Assembly: GCF_016595235.1 (NCBI RefSeq)
Contig: NZ_JAENHL010000006.1
Location: 186,001-250,000, forward strand
DNA: 64,000 bases
DNA from: Taklimakanibacter albus
GTDB lineage: Bacteria > Pseudomonadota > Alphaproteobacteria > Rhizobiales > Aestuariivirgaceae
Reading direction: 5' to 3'
In this document: one piece after another, positions 1 through 8,014 of the stretch
Layout: the number at the start of each line of letters is the position of its first letter
Position numbering within the stretch: position 1 is the first letter of the stretch
The notes under the pieces: model-generated
Databases searched by the model: none
What the model was told of the DNA's origin: nothing
What the model saw: only the letters and a program-made list of their open reading frames with translations
Program-made: the position numbers and the translations under genes

Positions 1-206
1 TCCACATATGACCGCCCATTAGGCGGATCCGGCCCGGGCCGTTCTTCTGTCGACTACCCTAAGCGCATCGCGGCGGGTGAGGGGAGTAACAAGCCTGGCG
101 GGAACTCGCGCTGGGGATGAAGTCTCCACCGCCCCCAACTAAAGCCTAATGGTGACGACGGTGCATCCGGGCCGATACTCCCGCGCGTCGTTGAAAAGGT
201 GCCCCC

Positions 207-632
207 ATGTCGCCGGATGTCGCCGCTTCATTCGCTTTGGTCATCCTGATGGCGCCGATGGCCTATTTCCTACTGGCGTCGCCGAGCTTTCTGTTCGTGA
301 AGCTCGACATCCCGCCGGTGGCCAAGCTCTTGCGCGGCATGTTTCATGGTTATTTCATCGCGCTGGCCATTGCCGGTGTGGTCGGCACGGTGGGCCTCGC
401 TGTGGCGGGGCGGACGGCGTTCCTCATCGGCATCGGGGTCATCGCCTTCGCGATCCTGGCGCGCCGCTGGTTCCTGCGCCGGATCGATGCTGAGCTTGGT
501 GCAGAGCCGGCTGGCGCTGGCGGTATGGCGCGCGGGCTGCGCCGTCTGCATGTGGCCGGCATGTTGTGCAATGCGGTGCAGTTCGTCGCGGTCGTGGGAT
601 GTATCCCTTACATCATGGGTGCGCCGGCCTGA
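207..632 (+). CDS. Small integral membrane protein, unknown function
   Basis: I do not recognise a named family. The 141-residue protein has about four hydrophobic segments (roughly residues 7-27, 47-68, 70-88 and 112-135) separated by short basic loops such as ARRWFLRRID, so it should sit in the inner membrane. The second half ends in a hydrophobic stretch with one Cys (GCIPYIMG). The start at 207 is an ATG preceded by a weak AAAGGTG ribosome binding site. It stands alone, convergent with the DNA glycosylase gene whose stop lies 6 bases downstream. A competing reading frame across the same bases is arginine-rich and unlike a real protein. Confidence 0.75.
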   Translation: MSPDVAASFALVILMAPMAYFLLASPSFLFVKLDIPPVAKLLRGMFHGYFIALAIAGVVGTVGLAVAGRTAFLIGIGVIAFAILARRWFLRRIDAELGAEPAGAGGMARGLRRLHVAGMLCNAVQFVAVVGCIPYIMGAPA

Positions 633-638
633 TCGGCC

Positions 639-1298
639 TCATGCGTTGAGCGATCTCGGCCCGCTGACGAACGGACTGCCCTTCAGATAAAATCGTAAGA
701 CACGGTCCGCATCCTTTGAAATGCCGATCCGCGTGCTCTTCCCGATCTTGCCGGCTTCGTCGTCGCCGTGCTCGAGCCACAACGGGCCTTTCCGGCACAG
801 GTCGATCCCATCGAGGCGAAGATCGATCTTGAGCGCGGTGGCGAGTCGCCCAGGCCCCCGCGCCAGGTCGCGCACCCGCTCGATACCGCGATTACGCTGC
901 ATGATCGCGATGCCGTCGACCGGCTCGAGCGCTCTGATCAGGACACCGGTGCCGGTCCCGGCCGCCTCGCTCGATACATTCAGCATGTTCGAGACGCCAT
1001 AAGCGACATAGACATAAGCATGCCCGTGTTCGAGAAACAGCGACCGGTTGCGCCGGGTCATTCCTCGAAACCCGTGCCCGGCGGCGTCGCCGACGACATA
1101 GGCCTCGGTCTCGACGATCCGGCCGCTGGCAAGGCCGTCGGGCAGGGTTCGCACCACCATCTTGCCGATGAGGTAGCGGGCGAGGGCGACGGTGTCGGTG
1201 GGCAGATCAGCGCGCGCGATCGGCAGAGGAGCCTCCTTCGGAATGATGATCGAGGATACTGTACCTGAACATGCGGCCGTGGGATCATCCGGAAACAT
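639..1298 (-). CDS. DNA-3-methyladenine glycosylase (AAG/MPG family)
   Basis: Monofunctional base-excision glycosylase removing alkylated purines such as 3-methyladenine and hypoxanthine. The AAG fold signature is clear: GRIVETEAY contains the catalytic Glu, GHAYVYVAYG is the nucleotide-flipping strand, and IRALEP and ARGPGRLATAL match the conserved C-terminal blocks. The family normally begins right at the PIARADLPTDTVALARYLIG segment, so the first 24 residues of the ATG-initiated form look superfluous. A perfect AAGGAGG (complement of 1232-1238) sits 5 bases before an in-frame CTG at 1226, which may be the true start. The family is certain; the start is not. Confidence 0.93.
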   Translation of the reverse strand: MFPDDPTAACSGTVSSIIIPKEAPLPIARADLPTDTVALARYLIGKMVVRTLPDGLASGRIVETEAYVVGDAAGHGFRGMTRRNRSLFLEHGHAYVYVAYGVSNMLNVSSEAAGTGTGVLIRALEPVDGIAIMQRNRGIERVRDLARGPGRLATALKIDLRLDGIDLCRKGPLWLEHGDDEAGKIGKSTRIGISKDADRVLRFYLKGSPFVSGPRSLNA

Positions 1299-1334
1299 AA
1301 ACCAACGCGTGTCGGCGGGTACAGGGAGAAGAAC

Positions 1335-2315
1335 ATGCAGCTATTGGTGACGGGGGCCACCGGCAAGGTCGGCCAGGCGCTGATCGCCCGGCTAGCGCGT
1401 GGAAATGCCGCCGCGCCGGTGAAGATCCGCGCTCTGTGCCACAGCCGCACGCTGCCGGAGACGGACACCTTGTCGGTGATCAAGGGATCGATCGCCGACC
1501 GCGCTGTCTGCCGCGCCGCGCTCGAAGGCGTCACCCATGTCGTCCACCTCGCCACCTGCAAGGAAATCCCCGAGGATGTGATGGACGTGACGGTCAAGGG
1601 CCTGTTCTGGCTGCTCGAGGAATTCCGCGACAGCCCGACGGCGCAGCGTTTCGTGCTGATCGGCGGCGATGCGGCGGTCGGCCATTTCGTCTACCGCCAT
1701 GACGGTCCCGTCACCGAACATACGCCCCATATGGCCTATCCCGGCTGCTACGCGCTGTCGAAGGTGCTGGAGGAGGTGATGGTCCAGCAATATGGCATCC
1801 AATACGGCATCGACTGGTGCTGCCTCAGGGCGCCGTGGATCATGGAGAAGGACGATTTCCGCCACACGCTCTCCTTCGGCGATGATGTCTTCGGCGGCCC
1901 CGACTGGAAAACGATGGTGACGCCGGAGGAGGCGGAAGCCTGCCGCGCCGCGGGCGCCGTGCCGCTGCTTCAGGACGCCGACGGCACGCCGGTCAAGCGC
2001 AACTTCGTCCATGTCGACGATCTGGTCGAGGCGATCATACTGGCGCTCACCGCCAAGGCGGCGCGCCAGCGCCTCTACAATATCTGCATGGACGAGCCGG
2101 TCGATTATCAACTCGTCGCCGATCATCTGGCCCGTACGCGTGGCCTGCCGGCGCAGCCGATCCGCTCGCCCTTCTTCAGCACCTGGATGGACAACAGCCG
2201 CGCCAAGGCCGAGCTCGGCTGGCGCCCGGCCTATGATACGCGCCGGCTCATCGACGCCGCCTGGGACTATCAGCGCGCGCCCGGCGACCCGCGCCGCGTG
2301 TGGTATCCGGGCTGA
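1335..2315 (+). CDS. NAD-dependent epimerase/dehydratase family protein (extended SDR)
   Basis: A 326-residue extended short-chain dehydrogenase that probably acts on a nucleotide-sugar or sugar-acid substrate using NAD(P). The N-terminal Rossmann motif TGATGKVG (residues 6-13) binds the dinucleotide. The catalytic YxxxK appears as YALSK after YPGC. A C-terminal WRPAYDTRRLIDAAW segment matches the substrate-lid end typical of epimerases. RBS GGGAG lies 9 bases before the ATG. It is divergent from the DNA glycosylase gene with little room for two promoters. Nothing nearby identifies the substrate, so only the superfamily assignment is firm. Confidence 0.88.
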   Translation: MQLLVTGATGKVGQALIARLARGNAAAPVKIRALCHSRTLPETDTLSVIKGSIADRAVCRAALEGVTHVVHLATCKEIPEDVMDVTVKGLFWLLEEFRDSPTAQRFVLIGGDAAVGHFVYRHDGPVTEHTPHMAYPGCYALSKVLEEVMVQQYGIQYGIDWCCLRAPWIMEKDDFRHTLSFGDDVFGGPDWKTMVTPEEAEACRAAGAVPLLQDADGTPVKRNFVHVDDLVEAIILALTAKAARQRLYNICMDEPVDYQLVADHLARTRGLPAQPIRSPFFSTWMDNSRAKAELGWRPAYDTRRLIDAAWDYQRAPGDPRRVWYPG

Positions 2316-2380
2316 GGGGCGACTCTTGATCTGCCGGCCGGGCGACGTTAGGAATCGGTGAGGCCACAGGGGAACTATCA

Positions 2381-2980
2381 ATGGCGATCTCACGCCGCGC
2401 TTTCGTGACATCCGCGCTCGTTTCGGGGCTGCTCGCCGGCAACCGTGAAGCGTCGGCGCTGGCGGGCGAGCCGTTCCCGGTCTTCGAATCGGACGCCAAG
2501 GAAATTCCCTATAAATTCCGCCGGCGCAGTGTGGACTATGTGACCAGCGAGCCGCCGGGCACGATCATCGTCGAGACGGGGCCGAAATTTCTCTATTACG
2601 TCGAGGGCAACGGCCAGGCGACGCGTTACGGCGTCGGCGTCGGCAAGGCCGGCCGGACCTGGCATGGCGAGGCGACGATCGGGCGCAAGGAGAAATGGCC
2701 GATCTGGGTGCCGACGCCCGAACATCTCGCCGAATTTCCCGACATGGCCAAATACATCCACGGCATGCCGGGCGGGCGCGACAACCCGATGGGGGCTCGG
2801 GCTCTTTACCTCTATCAGGGCGACGTCGACACGGTGATCCGCATCCATGGCGCGGTCAAGCCGACGCTCATCGGCAAGAAGACCACCGCCGGCTGCATCA
2901 GCCTGATCAATATCGACATCATCCATCTCTATGAGCGCGTCGAGCTCGGCGCCAAGGTCGTGATCCTGGCGCCGGCCTGA
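2381..2980 (+). CDS. Tat-signal L,D-transpeptidase (YkuD domain)
   Basis: Periplasmic peptidoglycan cross-linking enzyme that makes 3-3 cross-links or anchors proteins to peptidoglycan. The N-terminus (SRRAFVTSALVSGLLAG) is a Tat-like signal. The YkuD catalytic block is complete near residues 150-185: RIHGAV followed by TTAGCISL, where His and the nucleophilic Cys are in the expected H-x(n)-S/TxGC arrangement. The length of 199 residues is usual for the short ErfK/YbiS type, which has no LysM or PG-binding domain. An AGGGGAA ribosome binding site precedes the ATG. A single-gene unit. The Tat assignment is from the twin-Arg motif alone. Confidence 0.92.
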   Translation: MAISRRAFVTSALVSGLLAGNREASALAGEPFPVFESDAKEIPYKFRRRSVDYVTSEPPGTIIVETGPKFLYYVEGNGQATRYGVGVGKAGRTWHGEATIGRKEKWPIWVPTPEHLAEFPDMAKYIHGMPGGRDNPMGARALYLYQGDVDTVIRIHGAVKPTLIGKKTTAGCISLINIDIIHLYERVELGAKVVILAPA

Positions 2981-3119
2981 TCGGGTTGCCGACCGGCGAC
3001 CTGTTTCACCCAAACGACGACATGCGGCACGATTGCCAAGCGCGAGTGCCGCGGCTACTTACGGCCTGTCAGAGTATTCGCGCCGCCCGTGATCGGCGCG
3101 ATGATAGTTGCGAGGCGAG

Positions 3120-4064
3120 ATGATACGGCGGCGGGACGTGTTGGCAGGGCTCTTGGCCGGATCATTTGGCGCCGGGATGCCAGGTGGATCGAGGGCAATG
3201 ACGGCGGAAGAGATGGCGGAGCGCATGCGTGACTACCAGCGGAAGGCTCTGGATAAATTTCCACTGAAGCTGATCGAGACGACAGGCGACAAGGCTCTGG
3301 CCAAATGGCAGGAACTGAAAGCGGCGGGTCAGGGCTCGCCCATTATTCTGGCGGGTGACGAGACGGGTGCGCTCGGCAATATGCTGAATCCCTTCGGCCC
3401 TGATGCGCCGGAAGAGCCGGCGCCCGTCGACGACATCCTCAGGCTGGCTGCCGGCATCGAATTCCCGGCCGATCTCGTCAAGCAGCGAAAGGCCGAGTCG
3501 GAATTCTTCCTCCAGCAGTTCAAGAAGGATCTCGCCGCAAAACCCGACATGTCGCTGCCACGTATCACCCAGACGGATGGCGTTACGACACGGACCCTCT
3601 CGCGGGAGGAGGTTCTCGCCGCGATGGAGAGCGAGCCCGAAGAACCGCCGCTCGGCGAATGGCCGGCCAAGCCGGAACCCTCCATCGGGCTTTCCGTCGC
3701 GCGCAACATCCTCACCGGCGTGCCGTTGCCGAAGGTCTATGTCGGCATCGCGCCGACAGGCGATGGGACGGCCATTCCGGCCTATCTGCGCTGGGGCGGG
3801 TGGAATGAATGCCCGGCGGCCGAATATCATGTCGCCGCCATGCGAGGCTGGCGCGACCGCTACGGCGCCGAGCTCGTCGGCATGAGCGACGATACGATCA
3901 ATTTACGCGTCGCCAGCCGGCCCAAGACGCGGGAGGAGGCGCTGGCGCTTGCCCGCGAGCACTATATCTACTGTGCCGATGTCATCGACCAGGGCTTCCC
4001 GTCCTATAGCGCGCTCGCCGCTTATCTTATGGCGAATGACTGGTGGTATTTCTGGTGGGACTGA
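3120..4064 (+). CDS. DUF4253 domain-containing protein with signal peptide
   Basis: Function unknown. The C-terminal third (about residues 215-314) is a textbook DUF4253 domain: GGWNECPAAEYHVAAMRGW, YGAELVGMSDDTINLRV, REHYIYCADVIDQG, ending in DWWYFWWD. The N-terminus has a twin-arginine type leader (MIRRRDVLAGLLAGSFGAG), so export is predicted, which is unusual because many DUF4253 proteins lack a leader. I chose the ATG at 3120 because GAGGCGAG immediately precedes it; an upstream TTG at 3108 is possible. The gene lies downstream of the L,D-transpeptidase in the same direction, about 140 bases apart, and could share its envelope-related role, but that is inference. Confidence 0.85.
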   Translation: MIRRRDVLAGLLAGSFGAGMPGGSRAMTAEEMAERMRDYQRKALDKFPLKLIETTGDKALAKWQELKAAGQGSPIILAGDETGALGNMLNPFGPDAPEEPAPVDDILRLAAGIEFPADLVKQRKAESEFFLQQFKKDLAAKPDMSLPRITQTDGVTTRTLSREEVLAAMESEPEEPPLGEWPAKPEPSIGLSVARNILTGVPLPKVYVGIAPTGDGTAIPAYLRWGGWNECPAAEYHVAAMRGWRDRYGAELVGMSDDTINLRVASRPKTREEALALAREHYIYCADVIDQGFPSYSALAAYLMANDWWYFWWD

Positions 4065-4193
4065 GGTCGTCGCCGCGATAGCGGCGCGCTGCGCTGGCTA
4101 TTTTGTCGATAATCGCGATTTCCAGTGGAAACCTTTCAGGACTTGCGACACAGAGATGTGTCCACCAACCAACACCATCTCCAGGCAGGTCCC

Positions 4194-5570
4194 ATGTCCC
4201 TCGATCCCGCGGCGCTAGGCGCTGCATTTCCGCGCGATTTTCTCTGGGGCGTCGCGACCGCCGCCTATCAGGTGGAGGGCGCCCTCACCGAAGACGCGCG
4301 CGGTGAATCGATCTGGGACCGCTATCTGCGCGCACCCGGGCGCGTCATCGATGGCAGCGACGGGTCGGTCGCCGTCGACCACTATCATCGCTGGCGCGAG
4401 GATATCGCCATTATGTCCGGGCTCGGCCTCGGCGCCTATCGTTTCTCCTTGTCCTGGTCGCGTATCCAGCCGTCGGGCAAGGGGCCGGCGAATGAGGCCG
4501 GCCTCGCTTTCTATGACCGGCTCGTCGACGGCCTGTTGGAACGCGGCATCGATCCTGTCGTCACACTGCTGCACTCCGACATGCCGGCGGCCTTGCAGGA
4601 CGAGGGCGGCTGGCTGGCCCGGGATACCAGCCGGCACTTCGCGGCCTTCGCCGACATCGTCGCGCGGCGGTTGGGCGACAGGGTGAAAAGCTGGTTCACC
4701 GTCGCCGAGCCTTATACGGTGATGCGCCACAGCTTCGTGCTGGGCGACCACGCGCCGGGTCTGTGGCTTGCCACCGGCGCGGCGCTGCCGGTCATGCATC
4801 ATCTGCTGCTCGGCCATGGCCTCGCCACCGCCGCGATCCGCAGTCACGCGCAAGCCCGGATCGGCCTCACCAATCATTCCTCGCCGACACGTCCCGCCTC
4901 GGGCGCTCCGGCCGATGTCGCCGCGAACGCCTGGTTCGACGCCTTGCGCAATCATATGGTCACCGACGCCATTCTGCTCGGCCACTATCCCAAGGAAGTG
5001 GAGACGCTGCCGGGTGCCGACTGGTCTGCAATCCACGCCGGCGACTTCGACATCATCAAAACGCCGGTCGACTGGCTCGGCCTCACTTATTTCCATCCCT
5101 ATGTGACCGGTGCGCCGAAGACCGGCGAAGCGGCGGTGCGCGAGCCCTTCGAGCCCCTGGTGACGGGTGGCGATCCGCAAACCACCATGGGCTGGCCGAT
5201 CGTGCCGTCGGGGCTCGGGGATATCCTCACCGATCTCCGCGCCCGTTATGGTGACAGGCTGCCGCCTCTGGTTGTCACCGAGAATGGTTGCTCGCTCACC
5301 GATGAAATAACCGCGGACGGCCGCGTCGATGATCCGTTGCGCATCGACTTCCTGGCCGGCCATTTGAATGTGATCGCCGATGCGCTCCGCGCCGGCATCC
5401 GTATCGAGGGTTATTTCATCTGGTCGTTCCTCGACCATTTCGAATGGGATCTGGGATACACCACGCGCTGGGGCATCGTGCATGTTGACTTTCCAACACA
5501 GCGCCGCACCCTCAAAGCCAGCGCCCACTGGTATGGCCGCCTGATCGAGGCCTGGCGGTCGGGAGTTTAG
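4194..5570 (+). CDS. Glycoside hydrolase family 1 (beta-glucosidase-like), atypical active site
   Basis: A 458-residue cytoplasmic retaining glycosidase of family GH1 with a single (beta/alpha)8 domain of normal length. The start motif FLWGVATAAYQVEGA and end motif WSFLDHFEWDLGYTTRWGIVHVDF are canonical. The nucleophile is present in VVTENG, and the acid/base Glu is present in TVAEP. That motif is normally T(F/L)NEP, so the Asn that contacts the sugar 2-OH is Ala here. Two other subsite -1 blocks differ as well: LLHSDMP replaces the usual YHWDLP, and GLTYFHP replaces GVNYYTP. The enzyme should be active but with altered specificity. The ATG at 4194 was chosen over an upstream GTG at 4125 because it aligns with family starts. 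Confidence 0.9.
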   Translation: MSLDPAALGAAFPRDFLWGVATAAYQVEGALTEDARGESIWDRYLRAPGRVIDGSDGSVAVDHYHRWREDIAIMSGLGLGAYRFSLSWSRIQPSGKGPANEAGLAFYDRLVDGLLERGIDPVVTLLHSDMPAALQDEGGWLARDTSRHFAAFADIVARRLGDRVKSWFTVAEPYTVMRHSFVLGDHAPGLWLATGAALPVMHHLLLGHGLATAAIRSHAQARIGLTNHSSPTRPASGAPADVAANAWFDALRNHMVTDAILLGHYPKEVETLPGADWSAIHAGDFDIIKTPVDWLGLTYFHPYVTGAPKTGEAAVREPFEPLVTGGDPQTTMGWPIVPSGLGDILTDLRARYGDRLPPLVVTENGCSLTDEITADGRVDDPLRIDFLAGHLNVIADALRAGIRIEGYFIWSFLDHFEWDLGYTTRWGIVHVDFPTQRRTLKASAHWYGRLIEAWRSGV

Positions 5571-5710
5571 ATTCACGGTTCATCAAGCACGATCGGTATC
5601 GCGCGCTCCGAATGTCCACCTCGGTCGTAGTTTCGCGTGTCATTTTAAGGCAGTTTTAAACGGTGCGGCGCGATGGTCGCGCCGGGGCGTAAGAAACTGA
5701 GTGTATTGGG

Positions 5711-6277
5711 ATGGTCACCGTAAATACGAGCGCATCCGCGGCGCTTGCGGTCCTGCAGATATTGACACCCCGGACCGGGGCGGATGCCGTGGCCAAGGCG
5801 CCGGCTCAAGCCGCCGCGCCGGCCAGCACCAGGCCGAGGCTCTCTGCCGGGTTCTTCGATGCCCTGACCAAAATCTCCGAAACGGCGCGCGCCGCGGCGA
5901 AGCTGGCCGACCTGCCGCCCGAGCACGCCGACAAGCTCAAGAGCTTTGGCGCCGACACCGCCATCCGCACCGCGAAACCCGCCATGAACGACGCGGAATT
6001 CCAATCCACCGTCATGTCCCATATCGGTGAGAGTTGGACCGGGCTCGAAGGCTTCGACGCAGCGCTCGCCAACGGTACGGTGAAGATCGAGCGCGCCGCC
6101 GACGTCGCGGGGCTTGGCTACGAGACCATCCAATATGACATGTTCAAGAACGGCAGCCAGATCGGCAGCGCTGGCTGGGACACGATCGACCGGAGCTTCT
6201 ATGACGCCCAGACCGCCAAAGGTGTCAGGCAGGGAATAGGCTCGATCAACGGCCAGGATTATTACGTCACCTGGTGA
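5711..6277 (+). CDS. Hypothetical protein
   Basis: I do not recognise this 188-residue protein. The first 40 residues are Ala/Pro/Thr-rich low complexity and without a convincing signal peptide. The rest is soluble and mixed in character, with a Gly/Tyr/Asp-rich C-terminus (QDYYVTW). Phrases such as SWTGLEGFDAALANGTVKIERA and YDMFKNGSQIGSAGWDTID suggest a small alpha/beta domain. It resembles uncharacterised rhizobial proteins in style, but I cannot name a family. The ATG has no strong ribosome binding site. Its 3' end overlaps the convergent hydrolase gene by 16 bases, and codon usage fits the surrounding genes. Confidence 0.65.
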   Translation: MVTVNTSASAALAVLQILTPRTGADAVAKAPAQAAAPASTRPRLSAGFFDALTKISETARAAAKLADLPPEHADKLKSFGADTAIRTAKPAMNDAEFQSTVMSHIGESWTGLEGFDAALANGTVKIERAADVAGLGYETIQYDMFKNGSQIGSAGWDTIDRSFYDAQTAKGVRQGIGSINGQDYYVTW

Positions 6278-7194
6278 TGAGAGGGCTGCGAGACGGCGGA
6301 CCGACGCCGGCCCCGCAGCTCTCTCTGCTCATTTACGCGCGTGAGAAAATCCCGGGTGAGACGAGCCACTTCATCGAGATTGGTCTCGAGCAGCCAATGC
6401 CCGCCATCGAGCAGATGTAATTCGGCATTCGGCAGATCGCGCAGATAGGCGCGCGCCGAGGCTTCCGGCATATAGCCGTCCTGCGGCCCCCAGACGATCA
6501 ATGTCGGCGGCTGATGCGCGCGCAGATAGGCCTGATAATGCGGAAACCAGGCGAGATTCTCCTTGAGACCGGCGATCACATCGATGGCGATCTCGCGCCG
6601 CCGCGGCGTCGTCAGCGCCCAATGCAGCTTCCATAGATCGGGCGGAATGCGTTTTGCCAGCTCAGGTCGCACATCGTTCAGGAACTCGTCTTTGTACCCG
6701 TCCTCGCTCACCGCGTCGCCGAGCTTGTCGCGGCCCTCTGGCGTGGGGTTGGCGAAGTACTCTTTCAGAGGTTCGTATTTGGGGCCCAGCACATCCTCAT
6801 AGATATCGCCGTTCTGGATGATCAGCGCGGTGATGCGCTCGGGCTGCTCTATCGCCAGACGCAGGCCGATCTGTGACCCGAAATCATGCAGATAGAGCGC
6901 GAACCTGTCGAGTCGCAGACGATCGGCGAAGCGTCCGAGAAACGCGGCATAGCCATCGAAGTCATAGGCGAAGTTTTCCGGCGTGTCGCTGTAGCCACAG
7001 CCCGGAAAATCGGGCGCCACGAGCCGCCAGCGGTCGGCGAGCAGCGGCAAGAGATTGCGGAATTCGTAGGACGAGCAGGGATATCCATGCGGAAGCAGAA
7101 GCGCGGGCGCGTTTCTGGGCCCGGCCTCCCGGTAGAAAATGCCGACCCCGTCGAGATCGATATGCCGATGTGTCACGGACGCTGAGGAAAGCAT
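6262..7194 (-). CDS. Alpha/beta hydrolase (epoxide hydrolase/haloalkane dehalogenase-like)
   Basis: A 310-residue cytoplasmic alpha/beta hydrolase. The oxyanion motif HGYP (about residue 37) is followed by LYLHDFGSQIG, in which the nucleophile is Asp rather than Ser, placing it in the epoxide hydrolase/dehalogenase branch. The catalytic His is in LLDGGHWLLET. The cap domain between them contains several Tyr and Trp residues, but I cannot tell whether it carries epoxide-hydrolase tyrosines or dehalogenase halide-binding residues. An AGGAGCGAG ribosome binding site precedes the ATG. It lies 75 bases downstream of a TetR gene on the same strand, so it may be co-transcribed with it and controlled by that repressor. 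A second, related hydrolase lies at 10930-11784. Confidence 0.88.
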   Translation of the reverse strand: MLSSASVTHRHIDLDGVGIFYREAGPRNAPALLLPHGYPCSSYEFRNLLPLLADRWRLVAPDFPGCGYSDTPENFAYDFDGYAAFLGRFADRLRLDRFALYLHDFGSQIGLRLAIEQPERITALIIQNGDIYEDVLGPKYEPLKEYFANPTPEGRDKLGDAVSEDGYKDEFLNDVRPELAKRIPPDLWKLHWALTTPRRREIAIDVIAGLKENLAWFPHYQAYLRAHQPPTLIVWGPQDGYMPEASARAYLRDLPNAELHLLDGGHWLLETNLDEVARLTRDFLTRVNEQRELRGRRRSAVSQPSHHQVT

Positions 7195-7269
7195 GCTCTC
7201 TGTCTCGCTCCTGCGGGTTCCCCTTTAACAACGCGTCACGCGCGCCAGGGTTCCGCCGCGAGCCCGGCC

Positions 7270-7884
7270 TCATCGCCGGCTCCGCCCGACCATCGCCAAG
7301 ATCACCTCGTTCAATTCATCCTGCGCCTGCCGCGCCGTGATCTCGCCATTCACCGCTGCCTGGGTCAGGGCGTCGCCGGCGCCGAGCATGGCCCAGAAGG
7401 CCGATGGCGCGATGCCTTTCTCGCCGGTGAAGGGGCCTAGCGCATTTCGGCATTTTTCGATGAAGACCAACTGATAGTCGCGCTTCACGGTGGCGAGCTC
7501 GGGTGAGCCGGCAAGCGCCGCCACGACGCCGGGGATCTCGCGGCCCTGGGCCAGCACGCAGTCCACATAGGAATTGGCGATCACCCGCGCGGTGTCCGCC
7601 AGCGTCGGCGCGCGCGCCGCCAGCGCCGCATCGATGATCGCCGTCTGGCGCGCATCGAAGTCGAGATAAAGCGCGATGAGAAGGCCGTTGCGCGTGCCGA
7701 AATGATCATAGACCACCGGCTTGGTGACGGCCGCTTCCTCCGACAGGCGCGGCAGCGACAGGGCATCGGTGCCTTCCGCGCGCACCAGCCGCCATGACAC
7801 GTCGAGAAGCTGGCGCAGGCGGTCCTCGCGATTGAAGCGCACGCGTTTCGGCGGAGCAGGGTTTTTTCCAGGGCGGCTTGACAT
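7270..7884 (-). CDS. TetR/AcrR family transcriptional regulator
   Basis: A 204-residue regulator whose N-terminal helix-turn-helix (LRQLLDVSWRLVRAEGTDALSLPRLSEEA, then VTKPVVYDHFGTRNGLLIALY) is typical TetR. The C-terminal part is an alpha-helical ligand domain. The ATG at 7884 was preferred to 7941 because the longer version would encode an AT-rich, non-protein-like leader containing the predicted operator. The gene is divergent from an MFS exporter and upstream of an alpha/beta hydrolase, so the plausible targets are both. Its DNA-recognition region resembles the TetR protein at 53842-54459, suggesting they are of the same subfamily. Confidence 0.92.
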   Translation of the reverse strand: MSSRPGKNPAPPKRVRFNREDRLRQLLDVSWRLVRAEGTDALSLPRLSEEAAVTKPVVYDHFGTRNGLLIALYLDFDARQTAIIDAALAARAPTLADTARVIANSYVDCVLAQGREIPGVVAALAGSPELATVKRDYQLVFIEKCRNALGPFTGEKGIAPSAFWAMLGAGDALTQAAVNGEITARQAQDELNEVILAMVGRSRR

Positions 7885-7886
7885 CT

Positions 7887-7921
7887 CTATATACCAAACG
7901 TATGTTACTTTTAGTATATAG
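7887..7921. promoter_or_regulatory. Predicted TetR operator, 8-bp inverted repeat
   Basis: Perfect arms CTATATAC (7887-7894) and GTATATAG (7914-7921) are separated by 19 bases in an AT-rich patch between the TetR gene and the divergent MFS gene. The proximal arm ends 3 bases before the TetR start codon, so binding there would block the repressor's own expression. The TATATA cores could also serve as -10 elements. The arms are seen directly; the regulator assignment is inferred from position. Confidence 0.6.
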
Positions 7922-8014
7922 TAGTCACCCATCACTTTCAACCGCCCCGCCGGTTCATCGCCGCGGGCTCGAGCGGCGCGTTCCGGCGCGCCCGCCGGCA
8001 GAGGATTTTGCCCG

